From Zhengella mangrovi (GTDB lineage Bacteria > Pseudomonadota > Alphaproteobacteria > Rhizobiales > Rhizobiaceae): a stretch of 64,000 bases of DNA. The notes under the pieces were generated by a model. That model was not told the origin of the DNA, ran no database searches, and saw nothing but the letters and a program-made list of their open reading frames with translations. The stretch is from the NCBI RefSeq assembly GCF_002727065.1, contig NZ_PDVP01000003.1:186001-250000 (forward strand), written 5' to 3'. Position 1 is the first letter of the stretch. Each line of letters opens with the position of its first letter. Shown piece by piece: positions 9,845 to 21,141 of this stretch. The translations under genes were made by a program, and so were the position numbers.

Positions 9845-10951
9845 TCAAGATCCAAACGTCTTGCCGGAGGCAATAGCCTCTGCGAGGTCGGCAAGCAACT
9901 GCGTGGCCTCCGGTTTGCCGGTGCGCCTGGCCGCCTCGGCCATGGCCGACAGCTTGTCCGGATCGGCGACCAGGCTTTCGATCCGCTTCGCCAGGTCTTC
10001 GGGCTGGAGATCCTTTTGCTCCACGACTATGGCACCGCCCTGCTCCTTGAGCGCCGCGGCATTGGCCGCCTGGTCATGGTCGAGCGCATAAGGGTAGGGA
10101 ACCAGGATGGACGGACGGCCGATCGCGGCCAGTTCGGAGACGGTCGACGCGCCGGACCGGCAGATCACAAGGTGGGCGCCGGCAATGCGCGTCGCCATGT
10201 CGTTGAAGAAGGGAGCCACGTCCGCCGGAACACCGAGATCATGGTAGGCGGCCTTGACCCCGGCCTCGTCCTCCGGACGCGCCTGCTGCGTGATGTCGAG
10301 ACGCTGGCGCAGGCTGTCAGGCAGCAGGCGCACCGCCGCCGGCAAAGCTTCGGAAAAAAACTGCGCGCCCTGGCTGCCGCCGAAGACGAGCAGCTTGACC
10401 TTGCCGTCCCCGGGCGGGGCATAGGGGACGTCCTTGGCTGCCAGGACTTCCGGACGAACCGGGTTCCCGGTGACCCGGATGGTGTTGGCCGGCCCTTCGC
10501 CCTCCGGAGCCAGGAAGCCGCCGGCAATGACGCTGACGCGGCTCGCCAGCGCCTTGTTGGCCCGTCCCATCACCGCGTTCTGTTCATGGATCATGGTCGG
10601 CAGGCCGGCCCGGGTGGCTGCGAACAGCGGCGGCAGGGTCGGGTAGCCGCCAAAACCGATGACGGCCTTCGGCTTGAGGCGGTCATAGAGGCTGCGCGCG
10701 ATGCGAACGCCCCGCCACAGGGTCCAGAGCGTTTTCAGCAGCGCGATCGGGTTCTTCGATCCGAGCGTCGCCGAAGGAACGATGTGGATTTCCTCGGCGG
10801 GAAAGGCGCGCGCATAGCGGTTGGCGCGTTCGTCGGTAGCAAGATGAACCGACCAGCCCCGCGCCGTCAGTTCGTGCGCCAGCGCTTCGGCGGGAAACAG
10901 GTGCCCGCCCGTGCCCCCGGCAGAAAGGATGATGACTCCCTTGCCCGCCAT
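9845..10951 (-). CDS. murG: Lipid II synthase MurG (UDP-GlcNAc transferase)
   Basis: GT28 glycosyltransferase at the inner face of the membrane, converting lipid I to lipid II. It shows the N-terminal glycine loop [17 protein letters not shown], the membrane-associated patch [23 protein letters not shown], and the sugar nucleotide site [25 protein letters not shown] (split over the C-terminal domain). The 368 residues are the usual length. ftsW ends 3 bases upstream and murC starts 19 bases downstream. Confidence 0.97.
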   Translation of the reverse strand: MAGKGVIILSAGGTGGHLFPAEALAHELTARGWSVHLATDERANRYARAFPAEEIHIVPSATLGSKNPIALLKTLWTLWRGVRIARSLYDRLKPKAVIGFGGYPTLPPLFAATRAGLPTMIHEQNAVMGRANKALASRVSVIAGGFLAPEGEGPANTIRVTGNPVRPEVLAAKDVPYAPPGDGKVKLLVFGGSQGAQFFSEALPAAVRLLPDSLRQRLDITQQARPEDEAGVKAAYHDLGVPADVAPFFNDMATRIAGAHLVICRSGASTVSELAAIGRPSILVPYPYALDHDQAANAAALKEQGGAIVVEQKDLQPEDLAKRIESLVADPDKLSAMAEAARRTGKPEATQLLADLAEAIASGKTFGS

Positions 10952-10954
10952 GGC

Positions 10955-12121
10955 CTACTCCGCCGGCTCGGGCCGAAGGTCGTCGTGGTGCGAGCGGACC
11001 GGCCAGCCGATCTGGGTGCGTTTTTCCGGCCGGACACGGGTCAGCGCCAGCACCATTCCCATGGAAATCGCCATCGCGACGAGCGATGAACCGCCATAGG
11101 AGATGAACGGCAGCGTCATGCCCTTCGCCGGGAGCAATTGCAGGTTGACTCCCATGTTGATGACCGACTGGAACCCGAACAGCGTCACCAGGCCCGAAAT
11201 GGCGAGCCGGGTGAAATCGTCACGCTCGCGCAGCGCGATCATCATCGCGCGCATGACGATGAAGGCGAACAACGCCATGATCGCAAGGCAGAGCACGATC
11301 CCGAATTCCTCCGCCGCGACAGCGAAAACGAAATCCGTGTGGCTGTCGGGAAGCACCCGCTTGACGGTGCCCTCGCCCGGTCCCTGCCCGAGCCATCCGC
11401 CACGCACGATGGCGTCGAGCGCGCGGTCGACCTGGTAGGTGTCGCCTTCCCCGGTCAGGAAGCGGTCGACGCGCCCGGCGACATGCGGAAACGTCACATA
11501 GGCACCGAAGGCGCCCGCCACGCCGATCCCGCCGAGGAACAGGATCCAGATCCAGGGAAGTCCGGCGAGGAAGAACATGATGCCCCAGGTCGCCGTCACG
11601 AGCATCGTCTGGCCGAGGTCAGGCTGGGCGACCAGGAGCGCGACGACCAGCCCCAGCAGGATGATGGCGAAGAGGTTGCCCGGAATTTCCGGGTTCTTGG
11701 CGTGCTCGGAGAACATCCAGGCGCATATGATCACAAAGGCCGGTTTCAGGTATTCCGAAGGCTGGATGGAAACCCCGAACAGGTAGATCCAGCGACGCGA
11801 GCCCTTGACTTCGATCCCGAAGAAGAGCGCGGCGACCATCATCAGCAACGAACCGATGAGCATCAGGAGAGCGATGCGGCGGATGTTCCTGGGACTGAGG
11901 AAGGAGACCCCGATCATGGCCAGGAGCGCGGGAACCATGAACACGATCTGCCGCGTGACGAAATGGTTGCTTTCCAGGCCGATACGCTCCGCGACCGCAG
12001 GGCTTGCGGCAAACGATAGCACGACGCCCAGCACCATGAGAACGATGAACGCCGACAGGAGCCAGCGGTCGACGGTCCACCACCAATCGGAAACCTGTCC
12101 TCGTTCTGCGCGGCTAACCAT
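10955..12121 (-). CDS. ftsW: Lipid II polymerase FtsW (SEDS family)
   Basis: Polytopic SEDS glycosyltransferase of the divisome that works with FtsI. About ten membrane segments, the segment [21 protein letters not shown] typical of SEDS proteins (read in two halves), and the C-terminal [17 protein letters not shown] are visible. I chose the ATG at 12121 (388 residues) because GGGGAG lies 7 bases upstream. It overlaps the murD end by 8 bases. An upstream ATG at 12148 is less well placed. Confidence 0.95.
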   Translation of the reverse strand: MVSRAERGQVSDWWWTVDRWLLSAFIVLMVLGVVLSFAASPAVAERIGLESNHFVTRQIVFMVPALLAMIGVSFLSPRNIRRIALLMLIGSLLMMVAALFFGIEVKGSRRWIYLFGVSIQPSEYLKPAFVIICAWMFSEHAKNPEIPGNLFAIILLGLVVALLVAQPDLGQTMLVTATWGIMFFLAGLPWIWILFLGGIGVAGAFGAYVTFPHVAGRVDRFLTGEGDTYQVDRALDAIVRGGWLGQGPGEGTVKRVLPDSHTDFVFAVAAEEFGIVLCLAIMALFAFIVMRAMMIALRERDDFTRLAISGLVTLFGFQSVINMGVNLQLLPAKGMTLPFISYGGSSLVAMAISMGMVLALTRVRPEKRTQIGWPVRSHHDDLRPEPAE

Positions 12122-13511
12122 GGCTTTGCTCCCCGATGCTGGTGGCATTCCCTAGCGAAAGAACGGCCTCGCGAAAGGCGTCTCCACGCGTCTCGAAATT
12201 TCGGAACTGGTCGAAACTGGCACAGGCGGGCGACAGCAGGACAACGCCGCCGCCGGCAGCCGCATCGGCCGCCGCATGCGCGACGGCAACCGCAAGGGTG
12301 CCGGATATCTCGAAGGGCACCGCATCGCCAAGCGTCGCGGCGAATGCCGGGGCCGCTTCCCCGATCAGGTAGGCCTTGGCCACCCGGGGAAAGAAGGGGC
12401 GAAGCGCCTCGATCCCGCCGCTCTTGGGCAGTCCCCCGGCAATCCAGTGAACCCGCTCGAACGACGACAGCGCCGGCGCGGCGGCCTCGGCATTGGTTGC
12501 CTTGGAATCGTTGATGAACAGAACGCCTTCGCGGGTTCCGACTTGCTCCATCCGGTGCGCAAGTCCGGGAAAGCTCTGCAATCCGGCACGAATGTCATCT
12601 TCACCCAGGCCGATCGTCAGGCAGGCCGCAACGGCTGCAAGCGCATTCTGGGCATTGTGCCGCCCGCGCAGCGATCCGATCCCCTCCAGCGAGGCGATCC
12701 GGCGTTGCTGGCCGTTCTGGGCCAGCAGGACATCGGGCCCGTCACAGAACAGGCCGTGCCCCAGATGCTTCGTCACGGAAATGGGAACCACCCGCCTGCC
12801 TGCCGCTTCCAGGCGGCCGGCGATTGCGTTGCACCAGTCATCGTCCACGCCGATGATGGCGGTTTCGCTTCCGGCGACGAGCCGTTCCTTGATGCTGGCG
12901 TAGTGTTCCATCGATCCGTGCCGGTCCAGATGGTCCGGCGTCAGGTTGAGCAGGATCCCGGCGCTCGGATCGAGCGATGGCGCCAGGTCGATCTGGTAGG
13001 AGGAACACTCCACGACGTAGTGACGCTGCGGCTCCGGCGGATCCAGCGTCATGATGGCGCGGCCGATATTGCCGCCCATCTGCGCATCGCGGCCGGAGGC
13101 GGCAATGAGATGGGCAATCAGCGCCGTGGTTGTGGATTTCCCGTTTGTCCCGGTGATCGCGATGAACGGCGCCGTCGGAGCGCGGCGCTTTCGTTCCCGG
13201 ACGAAAAGTTCGATGTCGCCGATGACAGGCACGCCCGCAGTGGCCGCGAGATCGACGGTCCAGTGGGGTTTCGGATGCGTCAGCGGAACGCCCGGGGAAA
13301 GCACCAGAGCTTCGAAACCCGACCAGTCCGCACTGCGCAGGTCTGCCGTCACGATACCCTCGGCATCGGCCTTCGCAACACTGTCCGGGTTGTCGTCCCA
13401 GCACACGACCGACGCACCGCCGCTCGCCAGCGCCCGGGCCGTGGCAAGGCCAGAGCCGCCCAGTCCGAACAGAGCGATCTTGCTGCCGGAAAACGACGTG
13501 GCCGCGATCAT
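12114..13511 (-). CDS. murD: UDP-N-acetylmuramoyl-L-alanine--D-glutamate ligase MurD
   Basis: Mur ligase adding D-Glu. The N-terminal Rossmann-like loop [17 protein letters not shown], the ATP loop [16 protein letters not shown] (near residue 118), the central [16 protein letters not shown] and the C-terminal [12 protein letters not shown] are all present in 465 residues. It starts 4 bases after mraY and overlaps ftsW by 8 bases, as expected in a coupled dcw operon. Confidence 0.97.
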   Translation of the reverse strand: MIAATSFSGSKIALFGLGGSGLATARALASGGASVVCWDDNPDSVAKADAEGIVTADLRSADWSGFEALVLSPGVPLTHPKPHWTVDLAATAGVPVIGDIELFVRERKRRAPTAPFIAITGTNGKSTTTALIAHLIAASGRDAQMGGNIGRAIMTLDPPEPQRHYVVECSSYQIDLAPSLDPSAGILLNLTPDHLDRHGSMEHYASIKERLVAGSETAIIGVDDDWCNAIAGRLEAAGRRVVPISVTKHLGHGLFCDGPDVLLAQNGQQRRIASLEGIGSLRGRHNAQNALAAVAACLTIGLGEDDIRAGLQSFPGLAHRMEQVGTREGVLFINDSKATNAEAAAPALSSFERVHWIAGGLPKSGGIEALRPFFPRVAKAYLIGEAAPAFAATLGDAVPFEISGTLAVAVAHAAADAAAGGGVVLLSPACASFDQFRNFETRGDAFREAVLSLGNATSIGEQSHG

Positions 13512-13515
13512 TTGC

Positions 13516-14598
13516 CTACCTCAGCTTCAGGGTCGACAGGCCGACGAGGGCGAGAATGAACGCGATGATCCAGAACCGGACCACGACCTGGCTCTCCGTC
13601 CAGCCCATCTTCTCGAAATGATGGTGGATCGGCGCCATGAGGAAGACCCGCTTGCCGGTCAGCTTGAAGGAGGCAACCTGGATGATCACGGACAGGGCCT
13701 CGACGACGAAGAGGCCGCCGATGATGCCGAGTACGATTTCGTGTTTCGTGGCCACCGCGATCGTTCCGATCAGCCCTCCCAGCGCCAGCGAGCCCGTGTC
13801 CCCCATGAAGATGGCGGCCGGCGGCGCATTGAACCACAGGAACCCGAGACCCGCACCGATGACCGCGCCGAGCACCACGGCGAGTTCGCCCGTGCCCGGC
13901 ACGAAATGGATCTGCAGGTAATCCGCGAAGATCGCGTTGCCCGAAACGTAGGCAATCACGCCGAAGGATGCCGCCGCGATCATGACCGGCATGATGGCAA
14001 GTCCGTCGAGGCCATCGGTGAGGTTCACCGCGTTGCCGGCGCCGACGATGATGATCGCGCCGAACGGGATGAAGAAGAGACCGAGATCAAGCAGCCAGTC
14101 CTTGAACACCGGAAAGGCCAGCGACGACGAGAATGGCTGCTGCCCGGCCTGCATGATCACCCAGCAGGCGATGCCGGCGATCAGGAATTCGGCGCCGAGC
14201 CGGGCCTTGCCGGAAAAGCCGAGGTGCGACTGCTTGGTCACCTTCAGGTAATCGTCGTAAAACCCGATGATCCCGAAGGCGAGCATCACCAGCAGGACCA
14301 CCCAGACATAGACCGACGAAAGGTTTGCCCAGAGCATGGTGGAAATGATGATGCCGAACAGGATCATCAGCCCGCCCATGGTCGGGGTGCCGGCCTTCTT
14401 GAAGTGCGTCTGGGGACCGTCGGCACGAATCGGCTGACCCTTGCCCTGGCGGACGCGCAGCGAATTGATGATCCGCGGCCCGAACAGGAAGACCAGCACC
14501 GCCGACGTGATCAGCGCTCCGCCGGTTCTGAACGTGATGTAGCGGAAGATGTTGAAGGCAGAGACCTGGTCGGTCAGATCCACCAGTTGGAAGAGCAT
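13516..14598 (-). CDS. mraY: Phospho-N-acetylmuramoyl-pentapeptide transferase MraY
   Basis: Inner membrane enzyme transferring phospho-MurNAc-pentapeptide to undecaprenyl phosphate (lipid I synthesis). Around ten hydrophobic segments carry the family motifs [32 protein letters not shown] and [12 protein letters not shown], with the catalytic aspartates in place, and the C-terminal [13 protein letters not shown]. The 360 residues equal the usual length. It lies 3 bases after murF and 4 bases before murD. Confidence 0.98.
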   Translation of the reverse strand: MLFQLVDLTDQVSAFNIFRYITFRTGGALITSAVLVFLFGPRIINSLRVRQGKGQPIRADGPQTHFKKAGTPTMGGLMILFGIIISTMLWANLSSVYVWVVLLVMLAFGIIGFYDDYLKVTKQSHLGFSGKARLGAEFLIAGIACWVIMQAGQQPFSSSLAFPVFKDWLLDLGLFFIPFGAIIIVGAGNAVNLTDGLDGLAIMPVMIAAASFGVIAYVSGNAIFADYLQIHFVPGTGELAVVLGAVIGAGLGFLWFNAPPAAIFMGDTGSLALGGLIGTIAVATKHEIVLGIIGGLFVVEALSVIIQVASFKLTGKRVFLMAPIHHHFEKMGWTESQVVVRFWIIAFILALVGLSTLKLR

Positions 14599-14601
14599 CG
14601 T

Positions 14602-16053
14602 TCAGCCTCCACCCGCCGCAGCGTCCGGCACCCCGTCGTTCGCCGGGGCATGGGATTTCAGGATGGCGTCGACGATCTTCGAGAAGCCGATGCCGTTGGA
14701 AGATTTGATCATGATGACGTCGCCGGGTCCGATCCGTTCGCCGAGCGCATCGCGCAGTGCTTCGGCGGTCTCGAACCAGTCGGCCGGCTGATCCTCCGGA
14801 AGCGCTTCCTTCAGAGCCTTCATCTCCGGTCCGGCAAGGAGGATGCTGTCGGGCGCCGCCGTCGCGAGGGGTCCGGCGAGCTCTGCGTGCAGCTTCGCCG
14901 CGTGTTTCCCCAGTTCCAGCATGTCGCCCAGAACGGCGATACGGCGTCCTTCACTGCCGGCAGGCGTGGCCGCCAGCACGGCCAGCGCCGCGCGTACCGA
15001 GGCCGGATTGGCATTGTAGCTCTCGTCGATCACCGTGAACGTGCCGCCGGCAGGATGGCGCAGCACATGGCGCCGCCCGCGTCCGGCTTCCGATGCAACG
15101 GTCGACAGTGCCCTGGCCGCCTTGCCGATATCGGCTCCGGTCAGGTGCGCAGCGCCGAGAACGGCGAGCGCATTCTGCACGATATGACGGCCCGGAGCAC
15201 CGGTGCGCAGCTTCACCATTTCCGCCCCGACACGGGCCTTGATGTCCGATCCGAGCGCATCGAGGTGGCAGTCGGTCAGCCGGTAGTCGGCCTTCGCATG
15301 TTCTCCGAAGGACAGCACGTGCTCGACCCCCGCGTCATGCGCCAGCTTGTCGAGCAGCTTGTACTTGCCGTCGTCGCGATTGATGAGGGCATACCCCCCC
15401 GGCACGATCCCGGAAAAGATCTCCGCCTTGGCATGGGCGATCTCGTCGAGGTTCTTGAAATGCCCAAGGTGTGCCGCGCCGATCATCGTCACGATCGCCA
15501 CATGGGGCTGAACCAGGCCGACCAGCGGCGTGATTTCGCCGGGGTGGTTCATGCCGATCTCGAAGACCCCGAATGCGGTGTCTTCCGGCATCCTTGCCAG
15601 CGAAAGAGGCACGCCCCAGTGGTTGTTGAACGATTTCGACGATGCGTGGACGCTGCCGGAGGGCGCAAGGGCGGCCCGAAGCATTTCCTTCGTGGTCGTC
15701 TTGCCCGCCGAACCGGTCACCGCGAGGATCTGGCCCTTGCATCGCGCCCGGGACGCGGCCGCCAGGCGCCCGAGCGCCTCTAGCACGTCATCGACAACGA
15801 TCATCCCGATTTTGAGCCGTCCGAGCGCCGGGAGTTTCGCTTCCGACACCACCATCAGGCCGGCGCCCGCAGCCATGGCGGCGGTCGCGAAATTATGACC
15901 GTCGAACTTCTCGCCCTTGATCGCGAAAAACGCTTCGCCCGCCGACAATGTCCTCGTGTCGATGGAAAGGCCCTTGACGCCTGCGGGAAGGTCGCCGAAA
16001 GGGCGCCCCTCCATTGCCTCGACCATGGCTTCGGCTGTCCACAACCAGGTCAA
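14602..16053 (-). CDS. murF: UDP-MurNAc-tripeptide--D-Ala-D-Ala ligase MurF
   Basis: Last cytoplasmic Mur ligase, adding the D-Ala-D-Ala made by Ddl. It has the N-terminal MurF domain with [23 protein letters not shown], the ATP loop [13 protein letters not shown] (113-125), and the central [13 protein letters not shown] and [11 protein letters not shown]. The C-terminal domain contains [15 protein letters not shown]. Its start overlaps the murE stop by 4 bases (ATGA). The 483 residues are slightly above the E. coli length but normal for this class. Confidence 0.97.
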   Translation of the reverse strand: MTWLWTAEAMVEAMEGRPFGDLPAGVKGLSIDTRTLSAGEAFFAIKGEKFDGHNFATAAMAAGAGLMVVSEAKLPALGRLKIGMIVVDDVLEALGRLAAASRARCKGQILAVTGSAGKTTTKEMLRAALAPSGSVHASSKSFNNHWGVPLSLARMPEDTAFGVFEIGMNHPGEITPLVGLVQPHVAIVTMIGAAHLGHFKNLDEIAHAKAEIFSGIVPGGYALINRDDGKYKLLDKLAHDAGVEHVLSFGEHAKADYRLTDCHLDALGSDIKARVGAEMVKLRTGAPGRHIVQNALAVLGAAHLTGADIGKAARALSTVASEAGRGRRHVLRHPAGGTFTVIDESYNANPASVRAALAVLAATPAGSEGRRIAVLGDMLELGKHAAKLHAELAGPLATAAPDSILLAGPEMKALKEALPEDQPADWFETAEALRDALGERIGPGDVIMIKSSNGIGFSKIVDAILKSHAPANDGVPDAAAGGG

Positions 16054-17510
16054 GATGCCTCCTCCTGCAATGCGTTGGCCACTTCCTCGTGGTCGGAAAA
16101 ATGGTGTGTCTCGGAACCGACGGTCTGCCCGACTTCATGCCCCTTGCCGGCCACGATCAGCGTGTCGCCCTTGCCGAGCATGGACACCGCCTCCCGGATG
16201 GCCTTGCGCCGGTCACCGATCTCGATGGCGCCGGGCGCGGCGGCAAGGATCTGCGCCCGGATGGTGGACGCCTCTTCCGAGCGCGGGTTGTCATCGGTCA
16301 CGATCACGACATCGGCGAGACGGGTCGCGATGGCGCCCATGATCGGGCGTTTTCCGGTGTCCCTGTCGCCGCCGCAGCCGAAGACCACGACCACACGGCC
16401 GGTCGTGAAAGGCCGGACCGCCTCCAGGACGTTTTCCAGCGCTTCCGGCTTGTGCGCGTAGTCCACGTAAGCCTGGGCGCCGGCCCGCGAATGCCCGACG
16501 AGATCCAGCCGCCCCGGCGCACCCTTCAGGCTTTCAAGCGCCTTCATGGCCGTCGCAGCAGGTGTGCCGGTGGCAATCGCCAACCCCGCGGAGACAAGCG
16601 CGTTGGCGATCTGGAAGTCACCCGCCAGCGGCAGCGCGATTTCATGGGTCTCCCCGGCATGAACGATTTCCGCGTGCTGACGGAACCGCTCGTGCTCGGC
16701 ACGCTTGAGGCACAGGTAATCGCCCTTGCGCCCCACCGTCAGAACATCCAGCCCCGCGCTCCGCGCCGCCGTGATCGTACGGTCCGACCAGGCGTCGTCG
16801 GCAAAGATCACCGCCGGCGCACCTGTTGGCAAAAGCGTATCGAACAGCCGCATCTTGGCGGCGTGATAAGCCTCGACTGTCGGGTGGTAGTCCATGTGGT
16901 CGCGGCCGAGATTGGTGAAGCCTCCGGCGGATAGCCGGACGCCGTCGAGGCGCCGCTGGTCGAGGCCGTGACTGGAGGCCTCCATCGCACCGTGCGTGAC
17001 GCCGGCCTGCGCAAGTTCGGCAAGCAGCTTGTGAAGCGCAACCGGATCCGGGGTCGTCAGCGACCCGTACTCGTCGCGACCGGGCGCTACCACGCCGGTG
17101 GTGCCGATCGATGCGGCCGCGTAGCCCGCATGATCCCAGATCTGTCGGGTGAAAGCCGCCACCGAGGTCTTGCCGGCGGTTCCGGTAACGGCCACCATCG
17201 TTTCCGGTTGCGCGCCGTAGAAGCGGGCAGCCGCCATGGCGAGACTGTGCCTGGCATCGGCCACGCGGATCACAGGGATATCGAGACCGTCGAGGGCGGC
17301 ATGGTCATCGGCAATCACCGCAACCGCGCCGCGGGTGGCCGCATCACGGGCAAATTTCGCGCCGTCGGCCTTGCTGCCGGCGAGCGCGGCAAACAGATCT
17401 CCCTGCGTCACCTGGCGGGAATCGGCACGGATCCCCTTCACTTCGGTCCTGCCGGTTTCGGCCGGAACACCGGGCAACAGGTCGACGAGGTCCTTCAATA
17501 ACATTGCCAT
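16050..17510 (-). CDS. murE: UDP-MurNAc-dipeptide--meso-diaminopimelate ligase MurE
   Basis: Adds the third stem residue. The ATP loop [12 protein letters not shown] (109-120), the UDP-MurNAc segment [17 protein letters not shown], and the DNPR motif (in [13 protein letters not shown]) are present. DNPR is the family marker for meso-diaminopimelate specificity, so the wall should be the Gram-negative A1-gamma type. It is 486 residues long and starts 43 bases after ftsI, with an AAGAGA sequence before the ATG; an alternative ATG lies two codons in. Confidence 0.97.
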   Translation of the reverse strand: MAMLLKDLVDLLPGVPAETGRTEVKGIRADSRQVTQGDLFAALAGSKADGAKFARDAATRGAVAVIADDHAALDGLDIPVIRVADARHSLAMAAARFYGAQPETMVAVTGTAGKTSVAAFTRQIWDHAGYAAASIGTTGVVAPGRDEYGSLTTPDPVALHKLLAELAQAGVTHGAMEASSHGLDQRRLDGVRLSAGGFTNLGRDHMDYHPTVEAYHAAKMRLFDTLLPTGAPAVIFADDAWSDRTITAARSAGLDVLTVGRKGDYLCLKRAEHERFRQHAEIVHAGETHEIALPLAGDFQIANALVSAGLAIATGTPAATAMKALESLKGAPGRLDLVGHSRAGAQAYVDYAHKPEALENVLEAVRPFTTGRVVVVFGCGGDRDTGKRPIMGAIATRLADVVIVTDDNPRSEEASTIRAQILAAAPGAIEIGDRRKAIREAVSMLGKGDTLIVAGKGHEVGQTVGSETHHFSDHEEVANALQEEAS

Positions 17511-17553
17511 TCAATCTCTTATGCACCGCGGAACAGGGCCCGCCAGCGCAGAA

Positions 17554-19269
17554 TCAGCGGTAGGAGGCGAGCAAAGCCCCACTTTCATGACCGAATTCGG
17601 GCTTCACGCCAAGAAGTGCGGCCGATCGCCGGATGATGTTGCCGACCGTGGGCGCCGCATTCATGCCCGCCGTGGCGCCCACGCCGGGGTGCTCAGGCTT
17701 CGGTTCATCGATGATCACCAGCACGACGTATTGCGGATCATAGATCGGGAATCCGGACAGGAAGGCATTGAACCGCTTGCTGGACGAATAGCGGCCGTTG
17801 ACGACCTTTTCCGCGGTTCCGGTCTTCCCGCCCACGAAATAGCCGGGAACGGCCGCCCGCTTGCCGGAGCCCTTCTCGACATTGAGGCGGAACAGGTACC
17901 GCATTTCCCGGCTCGTACGCTCCGAAACGACCGTCTTGGCGATCGCATCCGCCTCCTCGCGGGTACGCGGCAGCAGGGTCGGTTCGATCAGCTTGCCCCC
18001 GTTCAGAAGCGCGGCCGCGGCCACCGCCGTCTGCAGCGGCGTCGTCGCCATGCCATGGCCGAACGAGATCGTGATGGAATTGAGCTGCTTCCAGACCTTC
18101 GGCTCCGTGGGCGTCGCCACCTCGGGCAGTTCAAGCTGGACACGGTCGAGGAGGCCGATGCGTTTCAGAAATTCGCGGTGACCGTCGACGCCGATCTTTT
18201 CGGCCATCTTGGCCGTTCCGATGTTGGAGGAATAGATGAAGATTTCCGGCACCGAAAGCGCCCGGTGCTTGCCGTGGAAGTCGTGGATGGTGAAGCGCGC
18301 GATCCGGATCGGACGTGATGCATCGAAGTGATCGTGGATCGAGACCTGGCCGGAATCCAGCGCCATCGCGGTCGTGAACGCCTTGAAGGTCGACCCCATC
18401 TCGTAGACGCCTGCCGACATGCGGTTCAGGCGGTCCTTGTCATTGGCGTTGAACGGGTTGTTCGGGTTGAAGTCGGGCAGCGAAGCCATGGCCACGATCT
18501 CGCCCGTATGCACGTCGAGAACCACCGCACCGGCCGCGATGGCCTTGAAGCGGGCCATCGCATCTTCCAGTTCGTCGCGGACGATATGCTGCACCCGTTC
18601 GTCGATCGACAGTTTGAACGGCGCCAGGTCGTCGGCGGTCGCCAGGCCGGCATTGCGCAGGTCGGCCAGCCCCTGGCTGTCGATGTACTTCTCCATCCCG
18701 GCGATGCCCTGGTTGTCGATGTTGACCAGCCCCAGGATGTGGGCCGCGGTCGGACCGCCGGGATAGAAACGCCGCTTCTCGGCCCTGAAGCCGATGCCGG
18801 GGATGCCAAGTTGGTGGATCCTGGCCTTCTGCGCCGGCGTCAGTTCGCGCTTCAGCCAGACGAAACCGGCATCGCTTTTCAGGCGGCGATAGGTCTGTTC
18901 GTAGTCGAGATCCGGCAGCACCGTGGCCAGTTGCTCGATAGCCTCGTCCGCATCGACAATATTGCGCGGCTCCGCGTAGAGCGACGCCGTCGTGATATCG
19001 GTTGCCATGACCTGCCCGTTGCGGTCCACGATATCGGGACGGGACGCCTGCTGATGGGCGATCGATGGCCCGCCTTCCCTGGGCTGTTCCATGGCCAGCA
19101 TGGCCAGGCGGCCGCCGATCACCGCGTAAATGCCCAGGAACACCGACATCGTCATCAGCACGCGCTGGCGGGCGCGTCCGCCGGAAAACTTTCTCGCGCC
19201 CTGCACGACAATGCCCGTTTCCGTGTCCTGGCTGGCCGCCGGTTTGCGCGAAAGGAGGGGTCTGATCAT
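17554..19269 (-). CDS. ftsI: Division-specific transpeptidase FtsI (PBP3)
   Basis: Class B penicillin-binding protein cross-linking septal peptidoglycan, partner of FtsW. A cytoplasmic tail of about 36 residues precedes one membrane anchor (37-59). The dimerisation or pedestal domain includes RPDIVDRNGQVMATD. The transpeptidase domain has the three active-site motifs STFK (S293, K296), SSN (347-349) and KTG (482-484). It is 571 residues long, and its start overlaps the ftsL stop by 4 bases. Confidence 0.97.
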   Translation of the reverse strand: MIRPLLSRKPAASQDTETGIVVQGARKFSGGRARQRVLMTMSVFLGIYAVIGGRLAMLAMEQPREGGPSIAHQQASRPDIVDRNGQVMATDITTASLYAEPRNIVDADEAIEQLATVLPDLDYEQTYRRLKSDAGFVWLKRELTPAQKARIHQLGIPGIGFRAEKRRFYPGGPTAAHILGLVNIDNQGIAGMEKYIDSQGLADLRNAGLATADDLAPFKLSIDERVQHIVRDELEDAMARFKAIAAGAVVLDVHTGEIVAMASLPDFNPNNPFNANDKDRLNRMSAGVYEMGSTFKAFTTAMALDSGQVSIHDHFDASRPIRIARFTIHDFHGKHRALSVPEIFIYSSNIGTAKMAEKIGVDGHREFLKRIGLLDRVQLELPEVATPTEPKVWKQLNSITISFGHGMATTPLQTAVAAAALLNGGKLIEPTLLPRTREEADAIAKTVVSERTSREMRYLFRLNVEKGSGKRAAVPGYFVGGKTGTAEKVVNGRYSSSKRFNAFLSGFPIYDPQYVVLVIIDEPKPEHPGVGATAGMNAAPTVGNIIRRSAALLGVKPEFGHESGALLASYR

Positions 19270-19640
19270 GGCTTCACCGCACCCGTCTTGATGCCGTCGG
19301 CCCCGGCGGGCACCGCAGCCTCCCTCATGTCGGTGTCATCGCCCGGCACCCCGGCCGGGCGCGGGGGCAGCGATGCGATATCGCCCACCTGGGTCGGTTC
19401 GATCTGCTCGAGACCCAGCTGCTGCTCGAACTTGTCAGCCATGATCTGGATGCGGGAAGGCTGCGTCAGCAGCGCCCAGTCCGCGTTCAACACGTCGATC
19501 GTGTCTTCCTCGTGCCGGATCTGCTCGGCGATCGAACGAATGCTCCGCTTGACGGATTCTGTTTCGTGCTTCGTCTCGTAGGTGAAGGCGGCTGCTGCCA
19601 CCATCGCCGCTATCAGCAACATGTCGAAGGTTCTGAACAT
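19266..19640 (-). CDS. ftsL: Cell division protein FtsL
   Basis: Small bitopic divisome protein. It has a very short cytoplasmic N-terminus, one membrane segment (about residues 5-20), and a heptad-like coiled coil (about 25-60, ETESVKRSIRSIAEQIRHEE). The conserved LNADWALLTQPSRIQIMAD follows, then a Pro/Ala-rich tail of about 40 residues. Sequence conservation of FtsL is low, so the call rests mostly on topology and on its position between rsmH and ftsI. It starts 8 bases after rsmH. Confidence 0.92.
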   Translation of the reverse strand: MFRTFDMLLIAAMVAAAAFTYETKHETESVKRSIRSIAEQIRHEEDTIDVLNADWALLTQPSRIQIMADKFEQQLGLEQIEPTQVGDIASLPPRPAGVPGDDTDMREAAVPAGADGIKTGAVKP

Positions 19641-19648
19641 CGGCGGTC

Positions 19649-20665
19649 CTATCGCTCCATGGTCCCGTCTGCCAAAGGCAGTCTGGGAAGTCCGAAGATT
19701 GAAAAGTCATTCGTGCCGGCTGGCGCTTCCGTGCGGACGGCCGCCCGAAGCTTGGCCGAACGGGCGCGCGGATTGCTTTCCGCCTCCGCGGCCGAAGCGG
19801 CCACGACGCTGCCGGCCTTGGCAAAGGTCGCCGTGGAAACAGGCGTCTCCGGCAGGTGGCGCGAACCGCCTCCCGACCCGGACCGCGCCTGGAGAAACTT
19901 CTTCACGATCCTGTCTTCCAGCGAATGGAAGGAGACGACAACGAGCCGCCCGCCCGGCTTCAGCGCTCGTTCCGCGGCAAGAAGGGCGCGGGCCAGTTCG
20001 CCAAGCTCGTCGTTGACGAAGATCCGCAGGGCCTGGAACACGCGCGTCGCCGGATGGATCTTGTCCCGCGGGTTCCTTCCGACGACCGAGACGACCGCGT
20101 CGGCAAGATCGAGCGTCCGCTCGAAGGGCCGGTCAGCCCTGCGGCGCTCGATGGCGCGCGCGATCCGCCCGGCATGGCGTTCCTCGCCGAGAAAGGAAAA
20201 GATACGCGCCAGGTCCCCGGCCTTGAACCGGTTCACAACGTCGGCGGCCGTGACGCCGGACTGGGCCATGCGCATGTCGAGCGGACCGTCCTGCCGGAAG
20301 GAAAACCCGCGCTCAGCCTGATCCAGTTGCATGGACGACACCCCGATATCCAGCACGACGCCGTCCAGCGGCACCCCTGAAAGAACATCGAGCCCCGAAA
20401 AGGCGCCGGCTTCGAATCGGAAGCGGTCGCCGAATTCCCGGCTGAACGTGACTGCCACCGCCAGCGCAGCAGGGTCGCGGTCGATCGCGATAACATCGGC
20501 GCCGGTAGCAAGGATCGCGCGGGAATAACCGCCCGCACCGAAGGTCCCGTCGCAGATGATCGAACCGGGTCCCGGCTGCAACGCGTCGAGGACCTCGTCG
20601 AGCATGACGGGGACGTGCGGCGCACCGTCACCGGGACTGCCTGGCTGGTGTTTGCTGACGGGCAT
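19649..20665 (-). CDS. rsmH: 16S rRNA (cytosine1402-N4)-methyltransferase RsmH (MraW)
   Basis: SAM-dependent methyltransferase modifying C1402 of 16S rRNA. N-terminal [13 protein letters not shown], the SAM loop [44 protein letters not shown] and the C-terminal [17 protein letters not shown] are diagnostic. The frame stays open upstream to 21340, but the ATG at 20665 gives 338 residues and a TGATG overlap with mraZ, so this is the natural start. Confidence 0.97.
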   Translation of the reverse strand: MPVSKHQPGSPGDGAPHVPVMLDEVLDALQPGPGSIICDGTFGAGGYSRAILATGADVIAIDRDPAALAVAVTFSREFGDRFRFEAGAFSGLDVLSGVPLDGVVLDIGVSSMQLDQAERGFSFRQDGPLDMRMAQSGVTAADVVNRFKAGDLARIFSFLGEERHAGRIARAIERRRADRPFERTLDLADAVVSVVGRNPRDKIHPATRVFQALRIFVNDELGELARALLAAERALKPGGRLVVVSFHSLEDRIVKKFLQARSGSGGGSRHLPETPVSTATFAKAGSVVAASAAEAESNPRARSAKLRAAVRTEAPAGTNDFSIFGLPRLPLADGTMER

Positions 20666-21141
20666 CAGGCCATGTCCTCCGCAACCGGACCGCGGGCCCG
20701 GGCCGTCATGTCCTGCCGCAGCTTCAGAAGCCGGGTCCGGACCTGTTCGCGATGGGTTGCGAATTGCTGAGGTTCCCAGAGCTGGAAGAATTGCCCGCGC
20801 CCGACAAAGGCGACGTCCGTCGTGATCCCGGTATGGTCGCGGATGAAATCCGGCACCGTGATCCGCCCCTCGGCATCCACTTTCACGAAAGCACCATCCC
20901 CATGGCAGAAGAAGGACATGTCGTCCGCCGTCTGCAGGAACGGGTCCTCGTTGGCGAGCCTGGCTTCGTAGCGGTCCAGCAGATCGAGACCACCCATGTC
21001 GATGGCCGGCACGTCGAGGGCACGCAGCGCGTAGAGTTCCTGGAAACCCCGCTTCTGGACAACGGCCCGAAAATGCGCGGGCACGGAAACGCGCCCTTTC
21101 GCATCGATCCGGTTTACCGCGTTCGATAGAAAACGGTCCAT
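20665..21141 (-). CDS. mraZ: Transcriptional regulator MraZ
   Basis: First gene of the dcw cluster, a ring-forming DNA-binding protein that in E. coli represses its own operon. Two swapped-hairpin AbrB-type repeats are visible: [19 protein letters not shown] near residue 8 and [19 protein letters not shown] near residue 83, each with the family DxxGR core. At 158 residues it has the usual length. Four TGGG repeats 190 bases upstream are candidate operators. Confidence 0.96.
   Translation of the reverse strand: MDRFLSNAVNRIDAKGRVSVPAHFRAVVQKRGFQELYALRALDVPAIDMGGLDLLDRYEARLANEDPFLQTADDMSFFCHGDGAFVKVDAEGRITVPDFIRDHTGITTDVAFVGRGQFFQLWEPQQFATHREQVRTRLLKLRQDMTARARGPVAEDMA

Noticed and set aside
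13051-15783. A 910-codon open frame on the plus strand opposite murD, mraY and murF, and similar long antisense frames opposite ftsZ (147-2006), ftsA and murC.
   Set aside because: They lie entirely antisense to certain genes, have no ribosome binding sites or recognisable domains, and arise from high GC at third codon positions.
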